Positions 8,383 to 17,218 of a stretch of DNA of 48,403 nt are shown here, one piece after another. The stretch is from the NCBI GenBank assembly GCA_902705865.1, contig CACSIO010000002.1:1-48403 (forward strand), in the 5' to 3' direction. Below the pieces are notes generated by a model, which was not told where the DNA came from, did no database searches, and worked only from the letters and a program-made list of their open reading frames with translations. This stretch comes from BD1-7 clade bacterium. Lineage in GTDB: Bacteria > Pseudomonadota > Gammaproteobacteria > Pseudomonadales > DT-91. The position numbers were made by a program, and so were the translations under genes. Numbering within the stretch: the stretch's first letter is position 1; every line of letters starts with the position of its first letter.

Positions 8383-9531
8383 TTAAGCAACAGCTTGTTC
8401 GAGAATCTCACGAGCAACATCTGGTGTGATTGCTTGGCGCTCGCCTAGCGCGACCATACCGTGTTGCTTCAATTGGCCGATGATGGTGTCAATCGCAGTG
8501 GGTTTGTCGTCACCGTGTTCTGTTAGTTTTGTTGCCACATCGAGGTTGTTGTAGAAGGCTTCGATGGCATCAATGGTTTTCTCTGCGAGATCACCGGATG
8601 CAGGCAGATCAAACACGTTGCGGCCCATTTGTTCTAGCTTGGCACGTTTGGTTTCGATCTGGTTGCGCAGCAGTGATGGCTGAACAATCGCCAGTGAACG
8701 TGCATGATCAACACCCCACAATGCGGTGAGCTCGTGACCGATCATGTGAGTAGCCCAATCTTGTGGTACGCCGGTGCCGATTAAGCCGTTCAGAGCTTGG
8801 TTGGCTGACCACATGAGGTTGCCACGCCAGCTGTCGCTGTCTCGGTTGTTGAAGTTCTCGCCCAATGTGAGCAGGGTGCGTAGCAAGGTTTCTGCGTAGC
8901 CTTCTTGTACCATGGCATCAGTTGGCAGGGTGATGTATTGCTCACAGGTGTGTACCCAGGCATCAACAATGCCGTTCACCAATTGGCGCTCAGGCAGGGT
9001 TTTCATCACGTCTGGGTCCATCACGGCAAATACTGGCTGTACCGCAGGTGAGAAGAACGGGAGTTTGTCTTGGTTTTCTGCTTTGGTAATTACCGCGCCA
9101 GAGTTGGATTCTGATCCGGTGGCTGGCAGCGTCAAAATAGCGCCCATGGGTGTGGCAACTTTGGCTTGGTGTTTGCCGATCAGCAGATCCCAACCGTCGC
9201 CGTCGTATTTGCCGGCTGCAGCAACGTATTTAGCGCCATCGATTACGGAGCCACCGCCAACAGCGAGGATGAAATCAATCGCTTGTTCTTTAACAATGGC
9301 AACCGCTTTGTCTAGGGTTTCTTTGGTTGGGTTTGGCTCAACGCCGGCAAATTCAACCCAAGTGTGGTTGGCAAGTGCGGCTGCGGTTTGATCGTAAACG
9401 CCGTTTTTCTTGATGGAGCCGCCGCCATAGATAACCAGTACTTTTTGATCTTGTGCAATGGCGTCAGTGATGCCTGCGATCTGGCCCTGGCCGAAAAGAA
9501 TCTGGGTAGGGTTTGCATAGGTGAATTGCAT
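8383..9531 (-). CDS. yqhD: iron/zinc-type NADPH-dependent alcohol dehydrogenase (aldehyde reductase)
   Basis: A 382-residue group III metal-dependent alcohol dehydrogenase of the YqhD branch. These cytosolic enzymes use NADPH to reduce a wide range of aldehydes, including toxic ones from lipid peroxidation. The nucleotide-binding motif is 'GGGSVIDGAK' (about residues 93-101). The metal ligands are visible as Asp190 and His194 ('GIVDAWVHT'), His262 ('THMIGHEL') and His276 ('GVDHARS'), matching the E. coli YqhD set with a 4-5 residue offset. The length is about that of the E. coli protein (387). The divergent AraC-type gene is the expected YqhC-like regulator, so aldehyde-inducible expression is likely. 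A good terminator follows. Confidence 0.93.
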   Translation of the reverse strand: MQFTYANPTQILFGQGQIAGITDAIAQDQKVLVIYGGGSIKKNGVYDQTAAALANHTWVEFAGVEPNPTKETLDKAVAIVKEQAIDFILAVGGGSVIDGAKYVAAAGKYDGDGWDLLIGKHQAKVATPMGAILTLPATGSESNSGAVITKAENQDKLPFFSPAVQPVFAVMDPDVMKTLPERQLVNGIVDAWVHTCEQYITLPTDAMVQEGYAETLLRTLLTLGENFNNRDSDSWRGNLMWSANQALNGLIGTGVPQDWATHMIGHELTALWGVDHARSLAIVQPSLLRNQIETKRAKLEQMGRNVFDLPASGDLAEKTIDAIEAFYNNLDVATKLTEHGDDKPTAIDTIIGQLKQHGMVALGERQAITPDVAREILEQAVA

Positions 9532-9646
9532 TTAGAATGACCTCGTTATGGGGGCTTGTGCCACATTTAAATGGAAGGTGGCCTCGGTACGGATTGCATA
9601 TTAGTACGAAGCTGTGGGGTAAAAAATATCTGTTTCTCTGTTTTAG

Positions 9647-9674
9647 TTGCCTGATTCTCCGATGATCGTATAAT
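9647..9674 (+). promoter_or_regulatory. sigma70-like promoter of the AraC-type regulator
   Basis: TTGCCT and TATAAT are separated by 16 bases, 28 bases before the ATG of the regulator, with GGAG as ribosome binding site between. The 170-base divergent intergenic region should also carry the operator controlling the yqhD-like gene; no clear palindrome for it was identified. Confidence 0.6.
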
Positions 9675-9701
9675 TCGAGTCTCGATAACAGGAGACGAAT
9701 C

Positions 9702-10598
9702 ATGGCATCACTCGGTGAATTGATGCAGCAGTACGCTGAACATGCCGGTTTTACTGAGCTGGAGGGCCTAGCACCGACAGCCATCGACGGTTTGAGCTTT
9801 TATCGCAGTAGTACGGGCAATGAGCGTCAACCTTTTGTCTACCAATCGGGCATTATTATCCTTGGGCAGGGGCAAAAAAAGATACATATCGGCGATACCT
9901 CGGTGACTTATGGCCCAGATGACTATCTGGTAGTGGGTGTGCCGATGCCTTTAGAGTGCGAAGCGCAGGTGGGTAACGATGATTGTTTGATGGGGCTGAA
10001 CGTCAAAATTGATGCCTCAACCTTACATCACATGGTCTCTCAGCTTGAAGACATGGGCTTTTGTGCCGGTAATGCTTGTGCTGATCAACCTCGGGGTTTG
10101 CGATCGGTCGCGATGGCTTCGTCGATGCTAAATACCTGTAAGCGATTGCTCGAGACCTTGTGTGATCCGTTTAGTACGGAAATTTTAGGTCAATCGTTGT
10201 TGGATGAGCTGATTTTCAGAGCGCTGAGAAGTGAGCATGGCCATGTATTGTTTGCCTTGGCGCATCATGAAGGCCACTACGCCCGCGTTGCTAAAGCGCT
10301 GGCGAAAGTGCATCACGATTACGCCAGCCCGCTGACGGTAAATGTGCTGGCCGAAGAAGCCAATATGAGTGTGTCGTCGTTCCACGATGCATTTCGTGCA
10401 GTGACGTTGGAGTCACCATTGCAGTATGTTAAAAAAGTTCGCTTGAACAAGGCGCGTGACTTGATTCACGCGCAAGGCCATCGTGTTAGCGAGGCTGCGC
10501 GGCAGGTGGGCTACAACAGCGCGTCACAGTTCTCTCGTGAATATAAACGTCACTTTAACGAAACCCCGAAAGGCGCGAGGCTTGAAGCCGCGCCCTAG
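9702..10598 (+). CDS. yqhC: AraC-family regulator, YqhC-like
   Basis: A 298-residue transcription factor. The N-terminal half (about residues 20-170) is the AraC_N type sensor domain found in YqhC and relatives: 'SFYRSSTGNERQPFVYQSG', 'VVGVPMPLECEAQ'. The C-terminal 100 residues hold two helix-turn-helix units: 'VLAEEANMSVSSFHDAF' and 'SEAARQVGYNSASQFSREYK', the latter matching the AraC signature. It is transcribed divergently from the yqhD-like gene, an arrangement conserved in many proteobacteria. There YqhC activates yqhD in response to reactive aldehydes. The gene name rests on this context and domain type. GGAG precedes the ATG at 9702. Confidence 0.88.
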   Translation: MASLGELMQQYAEHAGFTELEGLAPTAIDGLSFYRSSTGNERQPFVYQSGIIILGQGQKKIHIGDTSVTYGPDDYLVVGVPMPLECEAQVGNDDCLMGLNVKIDASTLHHMVSQLEDMGFCAGNACADQPRGLRSVAMASSMLNTCKRLLETLCDPFSTEILGQSLLDELIFRALRSEHGHVLFALAHHEGHYARVAKALAKVHHDYASPLTVNVLAEEANMSVSSFHDAFRAVTLESPLQYVKKVRLNKARDLIHAQGHRVSEAARQVGYNSASQFSREYKRHFNETPKGARLEAAP

Positions 10599-10616
10599 TA
10601 TTGCGGCTTGCTTGGG

Positions 10617-11702
10617 TTATCTGCGGTGTGCGGTTGTTAGCAAGTCTGGCGTTATATCATCAATGCTCGCACAGCCGCTAAGGGCCATGGCGAGTTTCAG
10701 CTCTTCACGTAGCAAAGTTAAAACGTGACTCACACCGTCTGCACCATCGACCGCTAATCCCCATAAAATCGGCCTTCCGATAAGCACGCCCTTGGCGCCA
10801 AGAGCCAAGGCTTTGAGCACGTCTGTGCCGCGGCGAACTCCGCCATCTAACAATACATCAATGCGATTATCGACACTGGTAACCACATCTGTGAGGGCAT
10901 CAATGGTGGCAATGGTGCCGTCGAGTTGTCTGCCGCCGTGGTTAGAAACCACGACCCCGGCTGCGCCATAATCGACGGCGCGTTGAGCATCATCCGCACG
11001 CACAATGCCTTTGAGTACGATGGGTAAATCCGACAGGCTGGCCAGCCATTCGATATCGTGCCAGTTGAGCGAGGCATCGAGTTGGTCGGCAAAATAATCA
11101 AACAAACCGGATTGCCCTTGTTGATCAGGCAGGTTTTTGCGGGCGCTTTGCAAGTTCGCTAGGCATAGATCACTCGGTAGGGTGAAGGTGTTATTGGCGT
11201 CTTTTTCGCGTTTGCCGAGCAGCGGTGCATCAACGGTTAAGCATAATGCGGTATAGCCAGCGGCAACGGCGCGTGCGACCAGATCTTGTGTTAGGGCTCT
11301 GTCTTTGTGCACATACAGCTGAAACCAACGACGTGTATCGGCGGCGGCACTGACGTCTTCAAGGCTTTGGGTTGCCAATGTGCTGAGTATCAAGGTGGTG
11401 TCTTGCTCTTCTGCCGCCCGCGCGGTGGCTTTTTCGCCTTGAGGGTGAGCTAAACAATGGAATGCGGAGGGCGCGATAATCAGCGGTGTAGCGTGTTGCT
11501 GCCCGAGGATATTGACGCTTAAATCCTGCCGGCTTACGTCGACCAGCACGCGCGGTAACAGTTGATAGTGGTCGTAAGCGTTACGGTTTGCTGCCAAGGT
11601 AATGCCGTCACACGCGCCACTGGCGTAGTAGTCTGCTGCCATGGGGGAAATCAGGCTGCTGGCTTGTTTTTCGTATTCAAATAAATTCTGGGGTTTGTGC
11701 AT
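10617..11702 (-). CDS. FMN-dependent alpha-hydroxy-acid oxidase/dehydrogenase
   Basis: A 361-residue TIM-barrel flavoenzyme of the glycolate oxidase / L-lactate dehydrogenase family. It oxidises an L-2-hydroxy acid to the 2-keto acid. The signature 'SNHGGRQLD' (residues 253-261) gives the catalytic His255 and the substrate-binding Arg258. Lys231 ('VLKGI') and Tyr129 ('QLYV') bind FMN and substrate. 'YYASGA' (25-30) holds the N-terminal active-site Tyr, and 'LLDGGVRRGTDV' and 'GAKGVLIGRP' form the phosphate site. No membrane segment typical of LldD was seen, so a soluble oxidase is more likely. It converges on the AraC gene with 18 bases between stops. The substrate (lactate, glycolate or another) cannot be read from sequence alone. 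Confidence 0.9.
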   Translation of the reverse strand: MHKPQNLFEYEKQASSLISPMAADYYASGACDGITLAANRNAYDHYQLLPRVLVDVSRQDLSVNILGQQHATPLIIAPSAFHCLAHPQGEKATARAAEEQDTTLILSTLATQSLEDVSAAADTRRWFQLYVHKDRALTQDLVARAVAAGYTALCLTVDAPLLGKREKDANNTFTLPSDLCLANLQSARKNLPDQQGQSGLFDYFADQLDASLNWHDIEWLASLSDLPIVLKGIVRADDAQRAVDYGAAGVVVSNHGGRQLDGTIATIDALTDVVTSVDNRIDVLLDGGVRRGTDVLKALALGAKGVLIGRPILWGLAVDGADGVSHVLTLLREELKLAMALSGCASIDDITPDLLTTAHRR

Positions 11703-11782
11703 GTGGTTCCCGCGGTTTAGTGGGCTTAAAAGTAAGGCGTTTAGACATTGTTAGACAACAAAATCATTACGAAATTTTTGTG

Positions 11783-11955
11783 TCAGGGCGCTTCTTTTAA
11801 GTCGGTAAATGCATCCACAAACACTGTGCCGTTGGGCGTGCCATGGCCGGTGGTCATATCCCATCCTTCAAGTACTGGGTAGCCGGCAACCGGACTTTCT
11901 GTGATTTCGCCGTTAGCTTGTAGGCAAATGATTGCTTGCTGATCAGGCTCCCTGC
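11783..11955 (-). pseudogene. C-terminal remnant of an S53 (sedolisin-like) peptidase gene
   Basis: On the minus strand a frame of about 55 codons ends at 11783 and reads '...AGYPVLEGWDMTTGHGTPNG', then 'TVFVDAFTDLKEAP'. The GWD-x-TTG-x-GTPNG pattern is the calcium-binding C-terminal end of S53 family serine peptidases. There is no start codon: an in-frame stop (TAA) lies just upstream, and the frame begins at a 9-bp perfect hairpin (11947-11973). The rest of the protease, some 400 residues or more, is absent, so this is a gene tail left after deletion or rearrangement. Family assignment is from the short motif only. Confidence 0.5.
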
Positions 11956-11973
11956 GAGCACGCTGCAGGGAGC
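11947..11973. repeat. perfect 9-bp inverted repeat at the end of the protease remnant
   Basis: GCTCCCTGC - 9-base loop - GCAGGGAGC. On the plus strand it is followed by only TTT, so terminator activity is uncertain. It sits where homology to the sedolisin tail stops, and may mark the junction of the rearrangement. Confidence 0.5.
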
Positions 11974-12088
11974 TTTAGTGCTTGATGTTATTAGTGCTGA
12001 GTGCATGATGAATGTAACCTGAGAAGCGGTGGTTACATTCAGTATAGAGTTGGCCTGACAGTCAGCTTTAAAAAGCTGAGAGGGTGGG

Positions 12089-13912
12089 TCAGATGGCCTG
12101 CAGTCGTTGTGATAATTCATCAACGTTGACGGGTTTGCTCATAGCGCCATTCATGCCGGCCAGCTCGTAACGTTTTTGGTCTTTCTGTGATTTATTGGCG
12201 GTGAAGGCGAGGATATCAACGGGGTGTTTACCCTCATCAGATTCCCATTTACGAATCACTTCGGTGGCTTGGAAGCCGTCAATTCCTGGCATTTCACAAT
12301 CCATTAGTACCAAGTCGTAGCTGGCTTGCAGTGTGCAGACTTTATCGATGGCTTCCTGACCGTTGTGGGCAACATCCGGTGAAATACCCAGTTTGTTCAT
12401 TAACCCGACAGCGACGATGACGTTGACAGGGTTATCGTCGACAAGCAAAACCTTGGCGGTTTGTTTATCTCCATCGACCAGAGGAATGTACGGCATTTTG
12501 TAACTTGGCTCCCGTTGAATCTCGCCGACTTCAAACGGCATTGTGAAACAGAAGGTTGATCCTTTACCTGGTGTGCTTTCTAGTGTGAGTTTGCCGCCGG
12601 CACGTTCAACGACCTTTTTGCAGATCGCGAGGCCTAGGCCTGTGCCGCCATATTTGCGGGTGGTTGAGTCTTCTGCTTGCACAAAAGGCTCGAAGATATC
12701 GCGTTGTTTGTCATCTGGAATACCAATGCCGGTATCAGAGACTGAAAATTGAAGAACAACGTTTTTGTCTTTAAACCCGGCGCTGGAGACATCCAGCGTA
12801 ATGGTGCCTTTCTCTGTGAATTTAAAGGCGTTGCCGATCAGGTTGTTGAGCACCTGGTAAAGACGGGTTTGATCGCCAACGACGCAAACGGGCAACCCGG
12901 GTGAGATATTGACGATCATCTCGAGTTGATCATCCGTGCCTGCATAAAAGGGCGCAGTGGCGGATTTCAGAAAGTCTTCAAGATGAAACTCGGCTTTCTC
13001 AAAATGCAATCGATCTGAATCCGACTTGGTGAAGTCGAGGATATCATTGACCATATTGATCAGGGTGTCGCCTGAACGTTGAATGGTATCCAGATACATT
13101 TGCTGAGTTGCATCGAAGTCGGCGTCTTTCAGTAAGGTGGCCATGCCCAGAATGCCATTCATTGGTGTTCGAATTTCATGGGCCAAGGTCGCGAGGAAGG
13201 CGTTTTGTGCCTGGAACTGTGCTTCGGCATGGAGTTTTGCCTGATACAGCTCTTGCGTTCGCTGGTCGACTTTTTCTTCCAATTTTCCTTTGTATTCGTT
13301 GAGCTCGGTGAGGCTTGCGCGCAGGCAGTTGTTGAGTTGTTGCAGGGCGGCTTCTTTTTCGGTGTTTTCGATTTCTGCGGCAATTCGGCCAGCAAATACC
13401 TGAAATATCGCTGTTTTCTTTTCAGGGTCGTCGATCGGATTTTGGTAGAGCGCGGTAATTAATCCGAGAACCGAGCCGTCACTGGCATACAGTGGCATGC
13501 CTATATAGCCTTCGATGCCATGGTCAATTAGGAAATCATCACTGGGAAATATCTCTGCGACATTGCGGGTGTAGGTACAGACTTCGCTCTCGATCTGGTC
13601 GGTGACTTTTTCGCAGGGGCCGTTGGCGACATCGTAGTGGAAGTTTTCCATTCGAGTGTGTTTTCTGTAGGCTGATAGCGTTGTGACGGTTGAGCCTCGA
13701 ATACGGCCAATAAAGGTAATATCTGAACCGATTGCCTGTGCCAGCTGATTGGTAATGCTGTAAAAGAACTCACTACCTCGGGTGTTGGCAATAGCCCCAA
13801 TAACGGTTGGTATCACACTGACATCGAAGAGGTCATCAACAGGCGGCTTCATAGATATATCCCTTCTGCGTCGAGCCATTGCGACTTGTTCGGCTGATAG
13901 TGCGGTTTTCAT
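12089..13912 (-). CDS. soluble hybrid sensor histidine kinase (GAF-HisKA-HATPase-REC)
   Basis: A 607-residue cytoplasmic kinase with no membrane segment. A GAF-like sensor covers about residues 36-180. It is followed by a coiled coil (185-235), a HisKA domain with the phosphorylated His245 in '[11 protein letters not shown]', and an HATPase_c domain. The latter shows N box '[14 protein letters not shown]', G1 'DTGIGIP' and G2 'GGTGLGLAI'. A C-terminal receiver domain (about 487-605) has acidic Asp492/493, phospho-acceptor Asp538 ('[11 protein letters not shown]') and Lys593. The architecture suits an intramolecular relay to an Hpt protein or response regulator encoded elsewhere; none is adjacent. 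It probably senses a small cytosolic ligand or redox cue. ATG start with GAGG about 10 bases upstream. Confidence 0.93.
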   Translation of the reverse strand: MKTALSAEQVAMARRRRDISMKPPVDDLFDVSVIPTVIGAIANTRGSEFFYSITNQLAQAIGSDITFIGRIRGSTVTTLSAYRKHTRMENFHYDVANGPCEKVTDQIESEVCTYTRNVAEIFPSDDFLIDHGIEGYIGMPLYASDGSVLGLITALYQNPIDDPEKKTAIFQVFAGRIAAEIENTEKEAALQQLNNCLRASLTELNEYKGKLEEKVDQRTQELYQAKLHAEAQFQAQNAFLATLAHEIRTPMNGILGMATLLKDADFDATQQMYLDTIQRSGDTLINMVNDILDFTKSDSDRLHFEKAEFHLEDFLKSATAPFYAGTDDQLEMIVNISPGLPVCVVGDQTRLYQVLNNLIGNAFKFTEKGTITLDVSSAGFKDKNVVLQFSVSDTGIGIPDDKQRDIFEPFVQAEDSTTRKYGGTGLGLAICKKVVERAGGKLTLESTPGKGSTFCFTMPFEVGEIQREPSYKMPYIPLVDGDKQTAKVLLVDDNPVNVIVAVGLMNKLGISPDVAHNGQEAIDKVCTLQASYDLVLMDCEMPGIDGFQATEVIRKWESDEGKHPVDILAFTANKSQKDQKRYELAGMNGAMSKPVNVDELSQRLQAI

Positions 13913-14073
13913 GGTTTCAGCACCTCGGTTCTTAAGTGCGACTTTATCATTGGTTTTTGGTACGAAAAAATCACAATTTTGTCCCTAAACGTTGTGACAC
14001 CAAACCATTAGAGTGGCAAGAAGCAGAAAAATTCGTTGAGCTGACGCAGATGATTCTGGCGGGGAAGTTAGCG

Positions 14074-14124
14074 TAAAGCCTGATGAGCTCGCTGCTTTGT
14101 TCGCAGAGGGCTCCCCAGGCTTTA
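14074..14124 (-). terminator. long imperfect hairpin downstream of fabB
   Basis: TAAAGCCT and AGGCTTTA pair around a 35-base interior that itself contains GAGC/GCTC pairing. It lies just past the fabB stop on the minus strand and before the histidine kinase promoter region. The A/T-rich outer arms fit a terminator, but the large loop leaves this uncertain. Confidence 0.4.
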
Positions 14125-14130
14125 TGTGAT

Positions 14131-15342
14131 CTATGCGCGGGCGAAAACCAAGCTGACGTTGGTACCGCCAAAACCGAAACTATTCGACATGATGGTATCG
14201 AGGTGTGTTTCTGTTACTTCTGTGATGAGTGGCCAGTCACCCATGCTCGGGTCGCGGTTTTCGACATTGCGTGAGGCTGCCATAAAACCGTTTTGTAGCA
14301 TCAGAACACTGTAAATTGCTTCGTGCACGCCCGCTGCACCTAATGAGTGGCCCGTTTGGGATTTGGTTGAACTGAACGGTGGGAATCCATCGGCAAATGT
14401 ATCGGCGATGGCATTCAACTCAATCATATCGCCAACTGGCGTACTGGTGCCGTGGGTGTTGATATAGTCGATAGGGCGATCGGCTTGTTCGCGTGCCATC
14501 TGCATGGCATTTCTGGCGCCTTCGCCCGATGGCGCGACCATGTCACTGCCGTCAGAGGCGGTGCCGTAACCGACGAGTTCGGCCAAAATCGTCGCGCCTC
14601 GTGCGATGGCGTGTTCGCGTTCTTCCAACACAATAACACCGCCGCCGCTGGCAATGGCAAAACCGTCACGATCGGCATCATAAGGACGGCTCGCGGCTTC
14701 TGGGTTGTCGTTAAACTTACTGGTTAATGCGCCCATGCCGTCAAATAAGCAGCTTTGGGTCCAATGTTCAACATCACCGCCGCCGGCGAAAACAATGTCT
14801 TGTTTACCCCATTGAATGAGCTCAGCGCCGTAGCCGATGCAGTGGGCACTGGTGGCGCAAGCAGAGGCCATGGTCGCGTTCATGCCCTTAATGGAATATG
14901 CCGTCGACAAGCACGCTGAGATGGTGCTGGTCATAGTGGATGTGACCCGGTATGGCCCGACTTTGCGGATGCCTTTGGTTTTGAGCAGCTCGGCGCCTTC
15001 AACGATAACATCTGATGATGCACCGCCGGAGCCCATAATCAGGCCTGTTCGCAGGTGGCTGATTTGTTCTGCTTCTAAACCGGATTGTTCGATGGCTTCT
15101 TCCATCGCCACATAACAGTAGGCAGCGGCGTCGCCCATAAAGCGGTACAACTTGCGTGGGATAATAGCGGCGCAATCCAGATCTTTGATCATGCCGGCGA
15201 CACGACTTCGCATCGCTAATTCTTCATATTCGGGCTGGAATTGGATACCGGATTTTCCGGTTTTTAGACTTTCAAGCACATCCTTTTGGCTGTTACCAAT
15301 GCTTGAAACGATGCCCATTCCTGTGACGACAACTCTGCGCAT
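14131..15342 (-). CDS. fabB: 3-oxoacyl-ACP synthase I (KAS I)
   Basis: A 403-residue condensing enzyme of fatty acid synthesis, elongating acyl-ACP with malonyl-ACP in the cytosol and needed for unsaturated fatty acids. The catalytic triad Cys162 ('SACATS'), His297 ('[11 protein letters not shown]') and His332 ('[10 protein letters not shown]') matches E. coli FabB (Cys163, His298, His333) with a constant offset of one. Lys327 is also present. The typical FabB features '[15 protein letters not shown]' and 'GGDVEHW' separate it from FabF. AGAGG lies 5 bases before the ATG. fabA is not next to it. The 65-base gap to the permease gene upstream on the same strand leaves room for a promoter, so co-transcription is uncertain. 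Confidence 0.95.
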   Translation of the reverse strand: MRRVVVTGMGIVSSIGNSQKDVLESLKTGKSGIQFQPEYEELAMRSRVAGMIKDLDCAAIIPRKLYRFMGDAAAYCYVAMEEAIEQSGLEAEQISHLRTGLIMGSGGASSDVIVEGAELLKTKGIRKVGPYRVTSTMTSTISACLSTAYSIKGMNATMASACATSAHCIGYGAELIQWGKQDIVFAGGGDVEHWTQSCLFDGMGALTSKFNDNPEAASRPYDADRDGFAIASGGGVIVLEEREHAIARGATILAELVGYGTASDGSDMVAPSGEGARNAMQMAREQADRPIDYINTHGTSTPVGDMIELNAIADTFADGFPPFSSTKSQTGHSLGAAGVHEAIYSVLMLQNGFMAASRNVENRDPSMGDWPLITEVTETHLDTIMSNSFGFGGTNVSLVFARA

Positions 15343-15407
15343 GGATACCTCTCTGTTGTTCCTTTAACGTTTTTGCAGGGGCGATTTTGCGTATTTCTCG
15401 GAAATTT

Positions 15408-16919
15408 TCAAGGTTTGCCGTCTGACATATGGTTTTCCGCATAGGTGTTACATGATGCGACGTAACGTTCAGAGGTGATAAACCAGTAGAACGTTGCGGC
15501 AATCACTGCGTTAATCCAGGTTGCTGATATGAAATACATACACCAGAGAAATACCAAAAATGGCACGGTGAACAGCAGTAGTTTGATCAATCCGTTTTTG
15601 ATATGCAGGCTGGCATACAGAACAATGAGCAATGTCAGTGAGATATTGACCATCTGTAACGAGTAATCATTCAATGTCGTGATTGCCAGTGCCAGCATGG
15701 TGAATACCAGTGTGCCTAACAGGCGTTTGCCGGGTTCAAGTGCCCCCATGCTGATGGGGGCTGCCATATAGCTGATGACATGATAGCCGGAGACGATAAC
15801 CATCAACCCAGCCCAACTGTCGGCATTGACCAACAAAATCGCGGCGAGTATCCAGTTGACGAACATTGAGCGTCGGGAAACATTATGAACGGGGTTTATT
15901 TTGCTCAACCAGCGGGGCATTTGGCCACTCTCGGCCATCGCCGTCAGCATACGAGTGGATGCGCCTAAATATGTGTACCCCGCGGCTGATGGGCTGATAA
16001 CGCTATCGGCCAGAAGTAAAACAACCAGAAAATTTAAGCCTAGTAAAACTGCGATATCCAGTAACGGGGAGGCGAGGTGAAGGCCTTCCCAGCCACCGAC
16101 TTTTTCCAACTCTGTGGCGGGTATGGCTGCCATAAAAGCAAATTGTAGCGTCAGGTAAACGCACAACGCGATAATGACTGAAAACAAAATGGCGTAGGGT
16201 ACATTACGCTCTGGATTTTTGACTTCGCTAGCAAAAGCCACGCTGACTTGAAAACCATTAAACGAATACATTAAACCGGCACTAACAATGGCGCCGAAGG
16301 CACTTTTCCAGCCGTAATCAGTGTCCATCGACATAGTGAAGTTGAGGGTTGGGTCGCCGAGTTGAGCGGTGGCATACAGCAAAACGGCAATAGTGATCAT
16401 CGGGGTAATAGCTTTGATCACAGTAATAACATTGTTAACGCGTGTGAGTAAGTGCACACCGTAGAAGTTGACTGCGAGGTAAACAAGCAGGATTAAAACA
16501 GCCAATGCTTTACCAAGCACGGTGAGACTTTGGTTTTCGATCAGCCAATCGGAGCCGATGGCAGAAGATAAATATTGTGTGGTTGCCTGTGCCTCGGTGG
16601 TGACAACAGCAACGATACCGAACCAGTTGGCAAACGCGAAGGGCATACCGAATATGCCGTTGTGTGATAGCGCACTGGCGCGGGTGGTGGCACCGCGAAC
16701 GGGGTAAAACTTCACTATCCGCGTTAGGCAATAGCCAACACTCAGAACCAACACTGCGGCCAGTATCCAGGCAAGAAATGCCCAGTTGCCAGCGTATCGT
16801 GCAGTAAGTTGGGCACTGAAAAGCCAGCCAGATCCCATCATGCAAGTAGCACCCAGCATGGTAGCGCTGAATAGCGACATGTGGCGTTTGCGCTGTCCGT
16901 TGTGAATCTCTGCGGGCAA
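15408..16919 (-). CDS. APC-family amino acid permease
   Basis: A 503-residue inner-membrane transporter with about 12 hydrophobic segments of the amino acid-polyamine-organocation superfamily. Segment 1 carries the substrate-binding glycine motif 'GATCMMGSGWLFS' (about residues 23-35). 'YSFNGFQVSVAFASEVKNPERNVP' (about 225-248) is the conserved segment 6 region that includes the helix break and the loop. The start is probably TTG at 16919, since AGGGA lies about 6 bases before it; an ATG at 16880 would start right at segment 1. The substrate cannot be named; an amino acid by proton symport is the family expectation. It is followed by fabB on the same strand. Confidence 0.88.
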   Translation of the reverse strand: MPAEIHNGQRKRHMSLFSATMLGATCMMGSGWLFSAQLTARYAGNWAFLAWILAAVLVLSVGYCLTRIVKFYPVRGATTRASALSHNGIFGMPFAFANWFGIVAVVTTEAQATTQYLSSAIGSDWLIENQSLTVLGKALAVLILLVYLAVNFYGVHLLTRVNNVITVIKAITPMITIAVLLYATAQLGDPTLNFTMSMDTDYGWKSAFGAIVSAGLMYSFNGFQVSVAFASEVKNPERNVPYAILFSVIIALCVYLTLQFAFMAAIPATELEKVGGWEGLHLASPLLDIAVLLGLNFLVVLLLADSVISPSAAGYTYLGASTRMLTAMAESGQMPRWLSKINPVHNVSRRSMFVNWILAAILLVNADSWAGLMVIVSGYHVISYMAAPISMGALEPGKRLLGTLVFTMLALAITTLNDYSLQMVNISLTLLIVLYASLHIKNGLIKLLLFTVPFLVFLWCMYFISATWINAVIAATFYWFITSERYVASCNTYAENHMSDGKP

Positions 16920-17218
16920 AAGTCGTCCCTCTGGTTGCCGTGAGCCGTTTTAGCAAAAACAGCCGATAAAAATTTTTATGCTGCGCTAACGTCCTTTCAT
17001 CTTAGACGGGGCAGGATTTTTTGCTGGTTTGGTCGCGTGTTATGGCGAATTTTGACGATTTCTGTATTTCATTCAGTGATTTGGGAAACCTCCTGGCATC
17101 TGCGTTGTTCCAATAGACCGGAGCGACCGCTGAGTAGGTTTTATTGACCACTGAAAACAGCATCGAACCATGGCTCTTTCCTTCGAATGGGCATTTCTGA
17201 TGTTGATGGGAGTTATCT
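16920..17218. promoter_or_regulatory. divergent intergenic region, permease / EgtD-like gene
   Basis: About 300 bases between divergent genes, with no ORF that looks real. It should hold both promoters. GGGAG (17208-17212) lies 6 bases before the GTG at 17219 and decides the start of the methyltransferase gene. No strong palindromic operator was seen. Confidence 0.4.

Noticed and set aside
8529..9391. ORFs on the plus strand across the yqhD-like gene
   Set aside because: They are antisense shadows of a gene with complete catalytic motifs on the minus strand.
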